From an uncultured Alphaproteobacteria bacterium (GTDB taxonomy: Bacteria; Pseudomonadota; Alphaproteobacteria; Rhodobacterales; Rhodobacteraceae), in NCBI GenBank assembly GCA_902537235.1, contig CACBAO010000006.1, positions 19,147-83,146 of the forward strand: 64,000 bases of DNA, written 5' to 3'. The translations under genes were made by a program, and so were the position numbers. Of the stretch, positions 35,644 through 45,023 are shown one piece after another. The notes beneath the pieces were generated by a model. It had not been told where the DNA came from, searched no databases, and saw only the letters and a program-made list of their open reading frames with translations. Every line of letters begins with the position of its first letter. The first letter of the stretch is position 1.

Positions 35644-37200
35644 ATGAAATTTAAACCTATACCTCATGACGTCGAGAAAGATAAAAGCTACTTTTGGTGC
35701 AGTTGTGGAAAGAGTAAAAATCAGCCTTTCTGCGATGGTAGTCATGCAGGTAGTGAATTTGCACCCTTAAAATATGTAGCGGAGGAAACAGAGACGAAAT
35801 ATTTCTGCACATGTAAAAAGACAAAAAACAAACCTTTCTGTGATGGTAGTCACAATAAACTAAATCAAAGTCTCAATGATGAAGATCTCTTTTCTGCACT
35901 AGTACACCCTGACAAGAAAAAAATAGAGGTAGGTGTAGATGAAACAATACTCACAGCATCAATAAGAAATAATATATCTCACTTAAGTGCTTGCGGAGGT
36001 ACTGGAAAATGCTCGACTTGCAGAGTTGAAATTACAGAAGGATTAGAAAATTGTTCTCCAAGATCAGATGCTGAGAAAAAACTATCGAATAAGCTTTCCT
36101 TTCCCGAAAATATAAGACTTGCCTGCCAAACCACAATAAGCGGACCTGTTTCGTACAGAAGACTTCTCCTCGACAAGAGGGATTTGAGTAATTCAAATAA
36201 ATTGTCTGATACGAAACTAGAGTCTGTTGGTACTATAAGAAATTTGACGGTGATGTTTTGCGATATAAAGGGTTTTACCCCTTTTTCTGAGGCGCTTGCT
36301 GCTTATGATGTGATATTCATTTTAAATAGATACATCTCTATAATGCGCGAAATCATTATTAAAAATGGTGGAGAGATAAATAATTATATTGGTGATGCAA
36401 TTTTGGCTATCTTTGGTCTCAAAGACTCAAGACAACAGACACTCAGAGCAGCAAATACAGCATTAGAAATGCTAAAAGCTATGGACGAATTTAAGGATTA
36501 TCTATCTCAAGCTTACGGGAGAGATTTTGATATACGAATAGGTGTTCATTACGGTGAAGCCATTCTAGGTTCTGTTGGTTTTGGCGAAGACAAAAAATTT
36601 ACCATAATTGGAGACACTGTAAATATTGCCAGTAGAATTGAAGCTATAAATAAAGAGGCGGGAACACGTTTTCTTATTTCCGATGTTGCTTATGAAAGAA
36701 TTAAAGATGCTGTTGATGTAAGAAATTTTGTGCGATTAAAATTAAGAGGATCCAGCAATTTAATCACCCTGCATGAGGTTAGCGGTCTAAATAAAGATAA
36801 GCTAATAGATCACTCTGATATTAAAATAAAAGAGATTGATGGCAATACTTGGATAAGGACTTTGCCCATTAGCGAGCTCGATGTCGGCGAAAAGAAAAAG
36901 TTTGAATATGATGGAAAAGAATTTCTTCTTATAAATCAGGAAGGCATCTTTGCTATCGAGAATATATGTCCTCACATGAATTTACCATTGGACATAGGTC
37001 AGATAACAGATGAGGGAACTATTTTATGTCCTTATCATAATAGTGAGTTTTGTTTTAGATCAGGTGAAGTGAGAAAATGGGTTGGATTACAACCTAAAGA
37101 AGTTGAAAGAGACTGTGAGCCACTTACGGTTATTTCCACTCTGGAAGCAGATAGTTATATCTGGATTCAGAAACTTAAAGGCAGGGGACGATATAGGTAA
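35644..37200 (+). CDS. CDGSH-CDGSH-ferredoxin-class III cyclase-Rieske fusion protein
   Basis: This 518-residue soluble protein strings four iron-sulphur modules around one nucleotide cyclase. Two CDGSH sites come first (C19-x-C21, C30, H34 and C55-x-C57, C66, H70). A plant-type [2Fe-2S] ferredoxin domain follows (C117, C123, C126, C161). Residues 196-380 are a class III cyclase with metal Asp207 and Asp251, Lys317/318 and Asp324 (the adenine-type pair), Asn327 and Arg331. A Rieske domain ends it (C442-x-H444 and C462-x2-H465). All metal ligands are intact, so the product is probably redox-controlled cAMP or cGMP, with adenylate favoured. No membrane helix is seen. An enoyl-CoA hydratase gene starts 5 bases later. 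Confidence 0.9.
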   Translation: MKFKPIPHDVEKDKSYFWCSCGKSKNQPFCDGSHAGSEFAPLKYVAEETETKYFCTCKKTKNKPFCDGSHNKLNQSLNDEDLFSALVHPDKKKIEVGVDETILTASIRNNISHLSACGGTGKCSTCRVEITEGLENCSPRSDAEKKLSNKLSFPENIRLACQTTISGPVSYRRLLLDKRDLSNSNKLSDTKLESVGTIRNLTVMFCDIKGFTPFSEALAAYDVIFILNRYISIMREIIIKNGGEINNYIGDAILAIFGLKDSRQQTLRAANTALEMLKAMDEFKDYLSQAYGRDFDIRIGVHYGEAILGSVGFGEDKKFTIIGDTVNIASRIEAINKEAGTRFLISDVAYERIKDAVDVRNFVRLKLRGSSNLITLHEVSGLNKDKLIDHSDIKIKEIDGNTWIRTLPISELDVGEKKKFEYDGKEFLLINQEGIFAIENICPHMNLPLDIGQITDEGTILCPYHNSEFCFRSGEVRKWVGLQPKEVERDCEPLTVISTLEADSYIWIQKLKGRGRYR

Positions 37201-37205
37201 ACACA

Positions 37206-38003
37206 TTGGTAGATTATATTAAAAAAGATAGGATAGCATTTATCACACTTAATCGACCTGAAGCTAAGAATGCAATAGATCCTCCAACACACAAAAGGCT
37301 ATGGGAAATTTGGGAAGATTTTGAAAGTGATAATAGTGTTGACATAGCCATACTTACAGGTAATGGAGATGCCTTTTGTGCAGGAGCAGATTTAAAAAGC
37401 TACATGTCCCGATGGCCTAATGCGAACCCAGAAAAAGTTCGTAAGAATATAGCTGATGGATTAGGAGGATTGACCAGAGGACTTCATCGCTTGAAAAAGC
37501 CTACCATAGCGGCTGTCAACGGATGGGCATTAGCAGGAGGATTTGAAACGGCGCTGGCCTGTGATATTCGTATTGCATCTGAGTATGCTAAGTTTGGGTC
37601 TTTCGAGGCTAGGAGAGGATTTCATCATGGTGATGGGGGGATACCAAGGCTAATTAATTCTGCCGGGCTCAGTGTCGCTATGCAGATGCTACTCACTGCT
37701 GAACCAATTGACGCGAATAGGGCTTTTCAATGGAATTTGGTCAGTGAAGTAGTGCCTCATGAATCATTGATGGAAAGAGCAGAATTGATTGCACGTCAAA
37801 TATTGCGAAATGATCAAGTTGCTGTACGTTCGGCCAAAGAGACCATTCTGGATATGATCGGAAGAAACTTAGATGATCAGCTTCGCGTTGAGGCAATTAA
37901 CGGTTACAGTGTTGCCACGAGAAAAGAAGTGCTTTCTCGATTGCAAGAGTTTTACGAAAAATCAGATAAAGGAAGACACGGTAAGAATTCTACTCAACTC
38001 TAA
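37206..38003 (+). CDS. enoyl-CoA hydratase/isomerase (crotonase) family
   Basis: The 265-residue crotonase has LTGNGDAFCAGADLKSY near 49-65 and NGWALAGGFETALACDIRIAS near 104-124, which form the oxyanion hole, and FGSFEARRGFHHGDGG near 129-144 with the first catalytic Glu region. It adds water to, or isomerises, enoyl-CoA. The start is TTG 37206, only 5 bases after the cyclase-Rieske stop, so it is almost certainly co-transcribed. The physiological substrate is unknown. Confidence 0.85.
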   Translation: MVDYIKKDRIAFITLNRPEAKNAIDPPTHKRLWEIWEDFESDNSVDIAILTGNGDAFCAGADLKSYMSRWPNANPEKVRKNIADGLGGLTRGLHRLKKPTIAAVNGWALAGGFETALACDIRIASEYAKFGSFEARRGFHHGDGGIPRLINSAGLSVAMQMLLTAEPIDANRAFQWNLVSEVVPHESLMERAELIARQILRNDQVAVRSAKETILDMIGRNLDDQLRVEAINGYSVATRKEVLSRLQEFYEKSDKGRHGKNSTQL

Positions 38004-38129
38004 TCAATGGTATATGTGCGGCGCAACAATGCCTTCGTGTCTCGATTAAATAGTTTTTTTTGTAAACTTATTGAATACAGTTTCCATATTAAGCATACTA
38101 ATGTCTGGTTCTTTATTAGGGAGGAAAAA

Positions 38130-39659
38130 ATGAAATTTTTAAGAGATACCTTTATAATGTCCATAGTTTTTATTTTATCTCCATTTATTGCACTCGCAGA
38201 TAAATCGGATGATACGCTTGTAATAGCGTTTACAAGAGAAATAACCAACTTGGACTATAATTATGGTACAAAAACTGAGTACATAATTCTAGGTGATATG
38301 ATTGACGATTCTTTATTTTATGTCGAACCAGAAAACTTGTCTTATGCTCCATCCTTGGCATCAGATTTCAAAATCGTTAATGAAACTACGATCGACGTAA
38401 ATTTAAAACAAGGAGTGAAGTTTCATGACGGCTCAGAAATGACAGCTGATGATGTAGTCTACACTTTTAACTTTATAAACAAAAACGATAAGAACAGACG
38501 TCATTCAAAAGTTTCAGGATGGTTGGATAGTATAGAACGGACTGGAAAATATTCTGTGAGGTTCAACTTAAAAACTCCCTATGCTAACTTTTTCAATGAT
38601 TGCTATCGAATTAAGATAAGAAAAAAGGGGATTATGGGTACTGAGGGTAACTGGATAGATGATGCACAAGCGACATCGAATACAGGCCTTGGACCGTATA
38701 AGGTAATATCTTTTGAGCCAGGAGTAGAAGTTGTGCTTGAAAGAAATGAAGAGTATTTCAATGGACCGAAAGGTAAACCAGCAATCAAAAATTTAATCAT
38801 AAGATCCATACCTGATATGGGTACCCAGCAGGCTGAGTTGATGAGTGGTGGTATTCATTGGATGTACAATGTTAAAAAAGATATTGGTGAAGCAATGGCT
38901 AAGACGGGTAAAGCAGATTATCAGCTTGGACCTAGTTTAAGAGTAGGGTTTCTAGTCTTGGATGCTGGAGGATATTCTGGAGAGGGTAATCCAATTACAA
39001 AGCTAGAAGTAAGAAGAGCGATGAACCATGCAATAAACAGAAATAGCATTGCGACGAATCTTATTGGAGGCCCCGCTAAAGCTATTCATACCGCGTGTAA
39101 CCCAGTGGTATTTGGGTGTTTCCAAGATGTTATGAAATATGAATATAATCCTGAGAAGGCCAAAGAATTGCTAGTGCAAGCTGGTTATCCAAATGGTTTT
39201 GACTTAGAACTTTATTCATATAGGGACAAAGAAGCGGCCTTAGCTATGGTAGACGATCTTGCGAAAGTTGGAATAAACGTGTCTTTGAAACATGGGAAAC
39301 TAGCTGTTCTGAATAAAGCCCGTAAAGCAAGACAGATAAGAGCTTACTTTGGAACGTGGGGATCTTCCGCTTCTCCAGATACTGCAACAATTTCCAACAT
39401 CCATTGGAGAAATCCTGAGAAGGGTGATAGAAACCTTAGTGGAGATCCGAAAGTTAATGAGCTCATGCTTGGAGGCGAGCAAACTTTAGACAAAGAGGAA
39501 AGAAAACGACTTTATGCTGAAGGTTTAAAATTGATTGCTGAACAAGCATATTGGGTTCCACTTTGGTCGTATTCCGAAGGGGTTTTATCGAGCAAAGATA
39601 TTAACTTTGTTCAAGATCCTGACGGATATCCAAGAATTTGGAAAACCACTTGGAAATAA
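38130..39659 (+). CDS. ABC transporter substrate-binding protein, family 5 (DppA/OppA-like)
   Basis: A 509-residue exported protein with a Sec signal (FIMSIVFILSPFIALA before DKSDD). Family 5 motifs include LKQGVKFHDGSEMTADDVVYTF near 93-114 and VRRAMNHAINRNSIATNL near 293-310. Such proteins bind peptides, nickel chelates, opines or other solutes. I start at ATG 38130, which follows GGAGG; a longer frame from 38007 lacks a signal. It opens a complete Dpp-type operon. Confidence 0.9.
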   Translation: MKFLRDTFIMSIVFILSPFIALADKSDDTLVIAFTREITNLDYNYGTKTEYIILGDMIDDSLFYVEPENLSYAPSLASDFKIVNETTIDVNLKQGVKFHDGSEMTADDVVYTFNFINKNDKNRRHSKVSGWLDSIERTGKYSVRFNLKTPYANFFNDCYRIKIRKKGIMGTEGNWIDDAQATSNTGLGPYKVISFEPGVEVVLERNEEYFNGPKGKPAIKNLIIRSIPDMGTQQAELMSGGIHWMYNVKKDIGEAMAKTGKADYQLGPSLRVGFLVLDAGGYSGEGNPITKLEVRRAMNHAINRNSIATNLIGGPAKAIHTACNPVVFGCFQDVMKYEYNPEKAKELLVQAGYPNGFDLELYSYRDKEAALAMVDDLAKVGINVSLKHGKLAVLNKARKARQIRAYFGTWGSSASPDTATISNIHWRNPEKGDRNLSGDPKVNELMLGGEQTLDKEERKRLYAEGLKLIAEQAYWVPLWSYSEGVLSSKDINFVQDPDGYPRIWKTTWK

Positions 39660-39712
39660 AAACTTTTTGGCTTGGCGATAAATTATGACTTTCTTCAAAG
39701 TGAACAACTGAA

Positions 39713-40627
39713 ATGTTAAAATTTGTCGCCGGGCGGTTTTTAGTATCTTTAGCTGTCGCGTTCACAATCTCTTTCGTAACATTTTTTTTTCTTAATATTT
39801 TTACTGATCCTGCTCAAGCTGTTGCAGGAGAAGAAGCATTGTTTGAAGAAATTGAGCAGATAAGAACACAGTATGGCTTTGATCGACCGATCCTCACTAG
39901 ATATTTTGAATGGTTGGGGGGAATTTTTACGGGAGATTTTGGAGTAAGCTATTACTGGAATAAACCTGTCGGTACGCTTTTATTAGAAAGAGCACCACAG
40001 ACAATAAAGCTTGCTTTGATGTCCGTAAGTGTGACCATTATGGTTGCTATCCCCTTAGGAATATTCGCTGCATTAAACCCAAATTCAATAATAGATCGTT
40101 TTGCGTTAAGCGTAGCTGTTTCTGCTCAAGCTATCCCTAATTTTTGGTTAGGGCTTATTCTTATTATTATTTTTTCCGTAACCTTTCAAATATTCCCAGT
40201 TTCAGGAGATAAAACATATTACCATTTTATTTTGCCATCAATTGTTCTTGGCACTAGTTCCGTTCCTCCTGTGATGCGATTAATGCGGACGGGTTTACTT
40301 GATGTAATTAACTCTGATTATATTAGAACAGCCCGTTCGATTGGATTTTCCGGTTGGAGGTTGGTCACAAAGCATGCTTTAAGAAATGCTGTTTTACCAG
40401 TAATAAGTGTAGTTGCTGTGCAGCTTGGACACAAATTTGGAGGTTCACTAATAACTGAGTCTGTTTTCGCAATAAATGGACTGGGACGATTAGCATTACT
40501 ATCTATTTTAGGAGCTGATATCCCAACTGTTCAAATTTTAATTTTTGTTTTTGCCATTACTTTTATAGTTTTTAACCTTTTGTCTGACATTTTAAATGCA
40601 TATTTAGATCCTAGGTTACGGTTATGA
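39713..40627 (+). CDS. ABC transporter permease, DppB type
   Basis: The 304-residue protein has six membrane helices. The N-terminal helix leads to RTQYGFDRPILTRYFEWL near 51-68, and the EAA loop RTARSIGFSGWRLVTKHALRNAVLPV near 203-228 docks the ATPase. It is the first permease of the Dpp-type importer and overlaps the second by 4 bases. Confidence 0.9.
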   Translation: MLKFVAGRFLVSLAVAFTISFVTFFFLNIFTDPAQAVAGEEALFEEIEQIRTQYGFDRPILTRYFEWLGGIFTGDFGVSYYWNKPVGTLLLERAPQTIKLALMSVSVTIMVAIPLGIFAALNPNSIIDRFALSVAVSAQAIPNFWLGLILIIIFSVTFQIFPVSGDKTYYHFILPSIVLGTSSVPPVMRLMRTGLLDVINSDYIRTARSIGFSGWRLVTKHALRNAVLPVISVVAVQLGHKFGGSLITESVFAINGLGRLALLSILGADIPTVQILIFVFAITFIVFNLLSDILNAYLDPRLRL

Positions 40628-41547
40628 TTTTGAAATATATATTTAGACATACAAATCCTGATTTTCTGAATAGAGATTTTGAAAAGCTGACGCCTAAAGA
40701 TATAATGTTCAGAAAAGCCATTTATCATTCGGGTTTTAAATTTGGCTTACTTCTTCTATCTACAATAACGTTTATAGGAGTTTTTGTTCCCTTTTTTGTC
40801 GATATGTCTCCATATGATCAAGATATTTCAAAGCGCCTACTACCACCAGTTTGGTCAGAGGGCGGTTCTTGGCAGTATATTTTTGGAACTGATGGAAATG
40901 GAAGAGACTATTTAGCGCGGATAATTTATGGAACAAGGGTCTCTCTAACAATCGGTATTGGTGCGGCGACCGTTGGAATGTTGATTGGTGTCACATTGGG
41001 AGTAATAGCAGGATACTTTGGTGGTATTGTTGATCAAGTTGTAAGCTACATTCTTACTTGTCAACTAGCGTTGCCAGGAATTTTATTTTTGCTAACAATA
41101 ATCTCTATTGTTGGGTCCTCACTAACAGTGGTTATTTTAGTTATTGGTGTCTTACATTGGACTCTTTTCTTAGTTGTTACTAGAGCTGCGACTCAAAGAA
41201 TAAGAAACCTCGATTACATAACAGCAGCAAACGCTATTGGAGCAAGGAAAACGAATATAATATTTACCGATATATTACCGAATGTCTTAAATCAAATTAT
41301 TGTAATTTTTACACTTGAGGTTGGCGTTGCAATTTTAGCAGAAGCAACTATTTCCTTTTTAGGTTTAGGGATTCAACCGCCTACTCCATCTTGGGGTGTA
41401 TTAATAGCTGAAGGTAAAGAAGCAATATTTTTTCAACCTTGGCTTATTATTCTTCCAGGTATAGCTCTTTTCCTTTTAGTTATTTCAATCAATATGTTGG
41501 GAGATGGCCTGAGAGATATTACTGATCCTAATACTAATATTGAATAA
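40624..41547 (+). CDS. ABC transporter permease, DppC type
   Basis: A 307-residue permease. The DppC N-terminal segment is followed by FGTDGNGRDYLARIIYGTRVSL near 84-105 and the EAA loop ITAANAIGARKTNIIFTDILPNVL near 199-222. Its ATG overlaps the dppB-like stop (ATGA), and its stop is 3 bases before the ATPase gene, so all are one transcript. Confidence 0.9.
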   Translation: MILKYIFRHTNPDFLNRDFEKLTPKDIMFRKAIYHSGFKFGLLLLSTITFIGVFVPFFVDMSPYDQDISKRLLPPVWSEGGSWQYIFGTDGNGRDYLARIIYGTRVSLTIGIGAATVGMLIGVTLGVIAGYFGGIVDQVVSYILTCQLALPGILFLLTIISIVGSSLTVVILVIGVLHWTLFLVVTRAATQRIRNLDYITAANAIGARKTNIIFTDILPNVLNQIIVIFTLEVGVAILAEATISFLGLGIQPPTPSWGVLIAEGKEAIFFQPWLIILPGIALFLLVISINMLGDGLRDITDPNTNIE

Positions 41548-41550
41548 ATA

Positions 41551-43155
41551 ATGGAAACGACACTTCTTGAAATAAAAAATCTAAACATTTCATTTAATGT
41601 TAGTAAAAATATTGTAAATACTGTGGATAATTTTAGTTTGACGCTCAAAGAGAAAGAGACAATTGGTATTGTCGGAGAGTCTGGAAGTGGTAAAACAATT
41701 TCTATGTTAGGTCTTACAAGACTTCTACCTAAACAAGCTTTCGTAGACAAAGGATCGATCCTTTTCAAGGGAAGAGATATTTCTAATATATCAAATAAAG
41801 AATTTTATCAAAAAATTAGCGGAAAAAAAATTTCAATGATCTTTCAGGAGCCTATGACTGCCCTGAATCCAGTGTATACCATTGGAAGACAATTGATATC
41901 AACCTATTTATTCCATAATGATGTGTCAAGAAATAGTGCTTACAATAGGGCAATTGAATTTTTAGATAAAGTTCAACTAACAAATGTTAAAGAGCGAATG
42001 GCTCAATATCCTCATCAACTTTCAGGTGGCCAAAGACAAAGGGTTATGATTGCGATGGCATTGATAAATAGCCCTGAATTACTAATTGCTGATGAACCAA
42101 CCACTGCCTTAGACGTTACTGTCCAAAAAGAGATTGTTGGGTTAATTCAGAAATTAATTGAAAACCTTGGAATGGCCATGATCTTCATTTCCCATGATCT
42201 AGGTTTAGTATCAAAAACCTGTGAAGATATAATTGTGATGGAAAAGGGATTAATATTAGAAAGTGGTAAAGCAAAAGACGTCTTAACTCGACCTAAGGAA
42301 AATTACACAAAAAACCTCTTAAAATGTTTATGGAGTTTAGATGTTGATCATAAAAAAATTAATGAGTATAGGACCTTACTACTTGACGTCAAGGATATTT
42401 CTAAATCTTATCAACTCCCTGGAAGTATTCTAAAACCTAAAAAAGTTATAAATGCGGTCAGAAATGTTTCTTTTGAAATTTTTAAAGGGGAAACATTGGC
42501 GATAGTGGGTGAATCAGGTTCAGGCAAGTCTACGGTTGCAAAGATTATTAACGGCCTTACCAAAATGGACTCGGGAGACGTTTTGCTAGAAGGTAAAAAA
42601 ATCGATAGTTATTCTCCATTAGAAAGAGCATTGCGTATTCAGCCTGTTTTTCAAGATCCCTATTCGACGCTAAATCCTAACCACACAATTGGTTTTATTG
42701 TTAGAAGGCCCCTTTTGCTAAATACGTCTCTGTCTTACGATGAAATAGAAACGAAAGTGGCAAAAACATTGGACTTGGTTGGTTTATCTAAAAATTTTAT
42801 TAATAGATTTCCGAGCCAACTATCAGGAGGTCAGAGGCAGAGGGTCGCAATCGCCCGTGCAATAATTCTGGAACCTAAAATACTTATTTGTGATGAGCCG
42901 ACTTCATCTTTGGACGTAACAATTCAATCTCAAATTTTGGATCTTCTCAATGAACTTAAAGCACGGTTAAAAATAACTATTGTTCTTATAAGCCATAATA
43001 TTTCCGTGGTGAAGTTCCTGTCTGATAGGGTCTTGGTAATGAATAATGGAGAAATTCTGGAGAGTGGTAATACACTTAATATTATAAATAAGCCAAAAAA
43101 TAATTATACGAAGAAATTAATGTCAGCTATTTTTACTGTTAAGAAAAAAGTGTGA
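41551..43155 (+). CDS. ABC transporter ATP-binding protein, DppD-DppF fusion
   Basis: The 534-residue protein contains two oligopeptide-type ATPases in one chain. The N-terminal cassette (about 1-260) has GESGSGKT, signature LSGGQRQRVMIAMAL and LLIADEPTTALD. The C-terminal cassette (about 280-530) has GESGSGKS, LSGGQRQRVAIARAI and LICDEPTSSLD. The fusion of D and F subunits is common in proteobacterial peptide and glutathione importers. Both active sites look intact. Confidence 0.92.
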   Translation: METTLLEIKNLNISFNVSKNIVNTVDNFSLTLKEKETIGIVGESGSGKTISMLGLTRLLPKQAFVDKGSILFKGRDISNISNKEFYQKISGKKISMIFQEPMTALNPVYTIGRQLISTYLFHNDVSRNSAYNRAIEFLDKVQLTNVKERMAQYPHQLSGGQRQRVMIAMALINSPELLIADEPTTALDVTVQKEIVGLIQKLIENLGMAMIFISHDLGLVSKTCEDIIVMEKGLILESGKAKDVLTRPKENYTKNLLKCLWSLDVDHKKINEYRTLLLDVKDISKSYQLPGSILKPKKVINAVRNVSFEIFKGETLAIVGESGSGKSTVAKIINGLTKMDSGDVLLEGKKIDSYSPLERALRIQPVFQDPYSTLNPNHTIGFIVRRPLLLNTSLSYDEIETKVAKTLDLVGLSKNFINRFPSQLSGGQRQRVAIARAIILEPKILICDEPTSSLDVTIQSQILDLLNELKARLKITIVLISHNISVVKFLSDRVLVMNNGEILESGNTLNIINKPKNNYTKKLMSAIFTVKKKV

Positions 43156-43184
43156 ACCATAAGATGAAAGAAGTTGTTTAAATT

Positions 43185-43931
43185 ATGAATTCAAAAAACG
43201 ATTTATATGTTTATAGGCCCAAAATAAAATCTCTTAAAACATCAGATCCAACTCATTTTCTCTTTATTGGAAATAGTTATTTATACTACGGTGATGGCGT
43301 GCATAATCACGTTAAAAGAATGGCAAGATTAGATAAAGGGTTTCACTCAAAAAAAAATGCTTTTATGTCAATTACTATAAGCAATGGTGGGCTTCATGAG
43401 CACTCTTTAGAAAGTTATTTGACCCCAGGAAAGCTTCATATAAACGAGCCATTTAATATTGTTATACTTCAAGAAGGGAGTGCTCTTGGATGGGATGGGA
43501 ATAGAGAAAGTTTGTTTAAAAATACTGTATCTGATTATGTAAGAAAAATTCGGGAAGCAGGAGGAGAACCAGTTCTTTACATGACCCCTGCATATGTCAA
43601 ACCCCATGAGCTGGCAAACGAAGGAATGACAGATAGATTAAATAGAATTTATACTGAAACCGCTAATGAACATGATCTTTTAGTAATTCCCGTAGGACTT
43701 GCTTTTGCTGAGGCATATAAAGAGAAAAACGATATTGAGCTTCACAAAGATTTTGATGGAACCCATCCCAGCCTACTAGGATCCATTCTAGCTTCATGTA
43801 CGGTATATGCATCGATTTTTGGAAATCCAATTGGCAATCAATACAATTATTTTGGAAAGATTAGTAGGGACGATTTAGATTTTATCCAGACGATTGCTTT
43901 TGAAACCGTGAGAAAATATGTTTCCTTATAA
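43185..43931 (+). CDS. SGNH/GDSL-like hydrolase (DUF4886-type)
   Basis: A 248-residue protein. FLFIGNSYLYYGDGVHNHV near 26-44 gives the SGNH block with Ser in G-N-S. NVVILQEGS-like FNIVILQEGSALGWDG near 86-101 and HKDFDGTHPSLLGSILAS near 187-204 give the late Asp and His. It is likely an esterase or acyl hydrolase, with no clear signal peptide. It follows the importer by 29 bases on the same strand, so it may act on the imported solute. Confidence 0.7.
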   Translation: MNSKNDLYVYRPKIKSLKTSDPTHFLFIGNSYLYYGDGVHNHVKRMARLDKGFHSKKNAFMSITISNGGLHEHSLESYLTPGKLHINEPFNIVILQEGSALGWDGNRESLFKNTVSDYVRKIREAGGEPVLYMTPAYVKPHELANEGMTDRLNRIYTETANEHDLLVIPVGLAFAEAYKEKNDIELHKDFDGTHPSLLGSILASCTVYASIFGNPIGNQYNYFGKISRDDLDFIQTIAFETVRKYVSL

Positions 43932-44101
43932 AGCCCAATAGCATCTTACATTTGAAAAATCTAATTACTAATGTTTATAAATACCTTGGCTTTTATTCAA
44001 TAGTGGTTGGAAATCCTTAGCTCTTAAAGTCAATTCCAAAAGGGAGAGTGAATGATAATTGTATTAATTGGAATTCGATTTAGCTAAAAGTCCCTATTGC
44101 A

Positions 44102-44169
44102 CACTTCTCTTTAGGCCTTTGTTATTTTGCAAAGAGGTTATTAGATAATCTCCCTATCAAAAAATACTT
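44102..44169. repeat. copy A of a 68-bp dispersed element
   Basis: Aligned without gaps to 62172-62239, about two thirds of the bases are identical, including GATAATCTC and the GCCTTT...TTAT core. This copy lies immediately past the 3' end of a GFA gene; the other lies 90 bases beyond a GST gene end. The nature is unknown: a shared 3' element, a small RNA or remnants of one older sequence. Confidence 0.45.
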
Positions 44170-44176
44170 ACATTGC

Positions 44177-44794
44177 TTATTTTTTGACCGAGCCACCTGG
44201 ATCAAACCCGAGAATTGTCGGGCTCCCTAATTCTTTTATTAGCTGTGAAAAACGTATGCCCTTATTGGAAGGACGTGTTTCTCTAATTTTCTTTACTTCA
44301 GGTATTTGGGTCCAGTCTCTGTCAGGGTCATGAATAGAATTCACAACTGTTATACCATCCGGTAAATTTGGCTCCTTATCTTTTGGATAATCGACCATAT
44401 TTATCGCTATCGCCGGGTCCATTGATGTATCAATGTCTGTTACGCAGTGACCCCCAATAAACATAAATCTTCGGTCATTATAGACAGGAAAATCAACTCC
44501 CAATAATGAATAGCACGTAACGCAGTAAACCCTTATCGATTGCCCACCCTCCCGAAGTAAAAAGGGTTTCATATTTGCCTTTCCTTTAACTTTTAAAATA
44601 TCAGATGGAACGTATATGGTATGCTGCAATTCTTCACCTTTTTGTCCTCCTTTAAATTCGGCCCATTTGACCGCTTGCCGACAATCTTGGCAGCCACAAA
44701 GGAAAGAACCGAGAGCCTTGTTAGCAACAACAATTATCTCGCATTTACCACAATAACATTTAATTTTGCCTATTAGAGCTCTCCAAAAGATCAA
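44177..44794 (-). CDS. GFA (CENP-V/Gfa-like) zinc protein
   Basis: The 205-residue protein has the GFA zinc-binding pattern: KCYCGKCEI near 12-20, CGCQDCRQA near 34-42 and VYCVTCYSLLGVDFP near 89-103. The C-terminal extension of about 80 residues is longer than in most family members. GFA proteins were named for glutathione-dependent formaldehyde activation, but most have no proven activity. It is one of three such genes in the window. Confidence 0.8.
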   Translation of the reverse strand: MIFWRALIGKIKCYCGKCEIIVVANKALGSFLCGCQDCRQAVKWAEFKGGQKGEELQHTIYVPSDILKVKGKANMKPFLLREGGQSIRVYCVTCYSLLGVDFPVYNDRRFMFIGGHCVTDIDTSMDPAIAINMVDYPKDKEPNLPDGITVVNSIHDPDRDWTQIPEVKKIRETRPSNKGIRFSQLIKELGSPTILGFDPGGSVKK

Positions 44795-45023
44795 CTTTTA
44801 TTTAAGTATGAAGCGATTTGTGAATAGATCAATAGTTTTAAATTTTTTTAGGGTAGTGCAGAACTCCCCCAAAATTCTTGCAATAACCTTTAATTTATAT
44901 CAAAACCGTTCAAAGTGATTAAGTTTATTTTTAATTAAGTTCTGCATATTTTATGCATTAGGGTCGATTGTAATCTCATCTGAATATAAATATGTTATTG
45001 TATCACAAAGCTGAGGTAACGAT

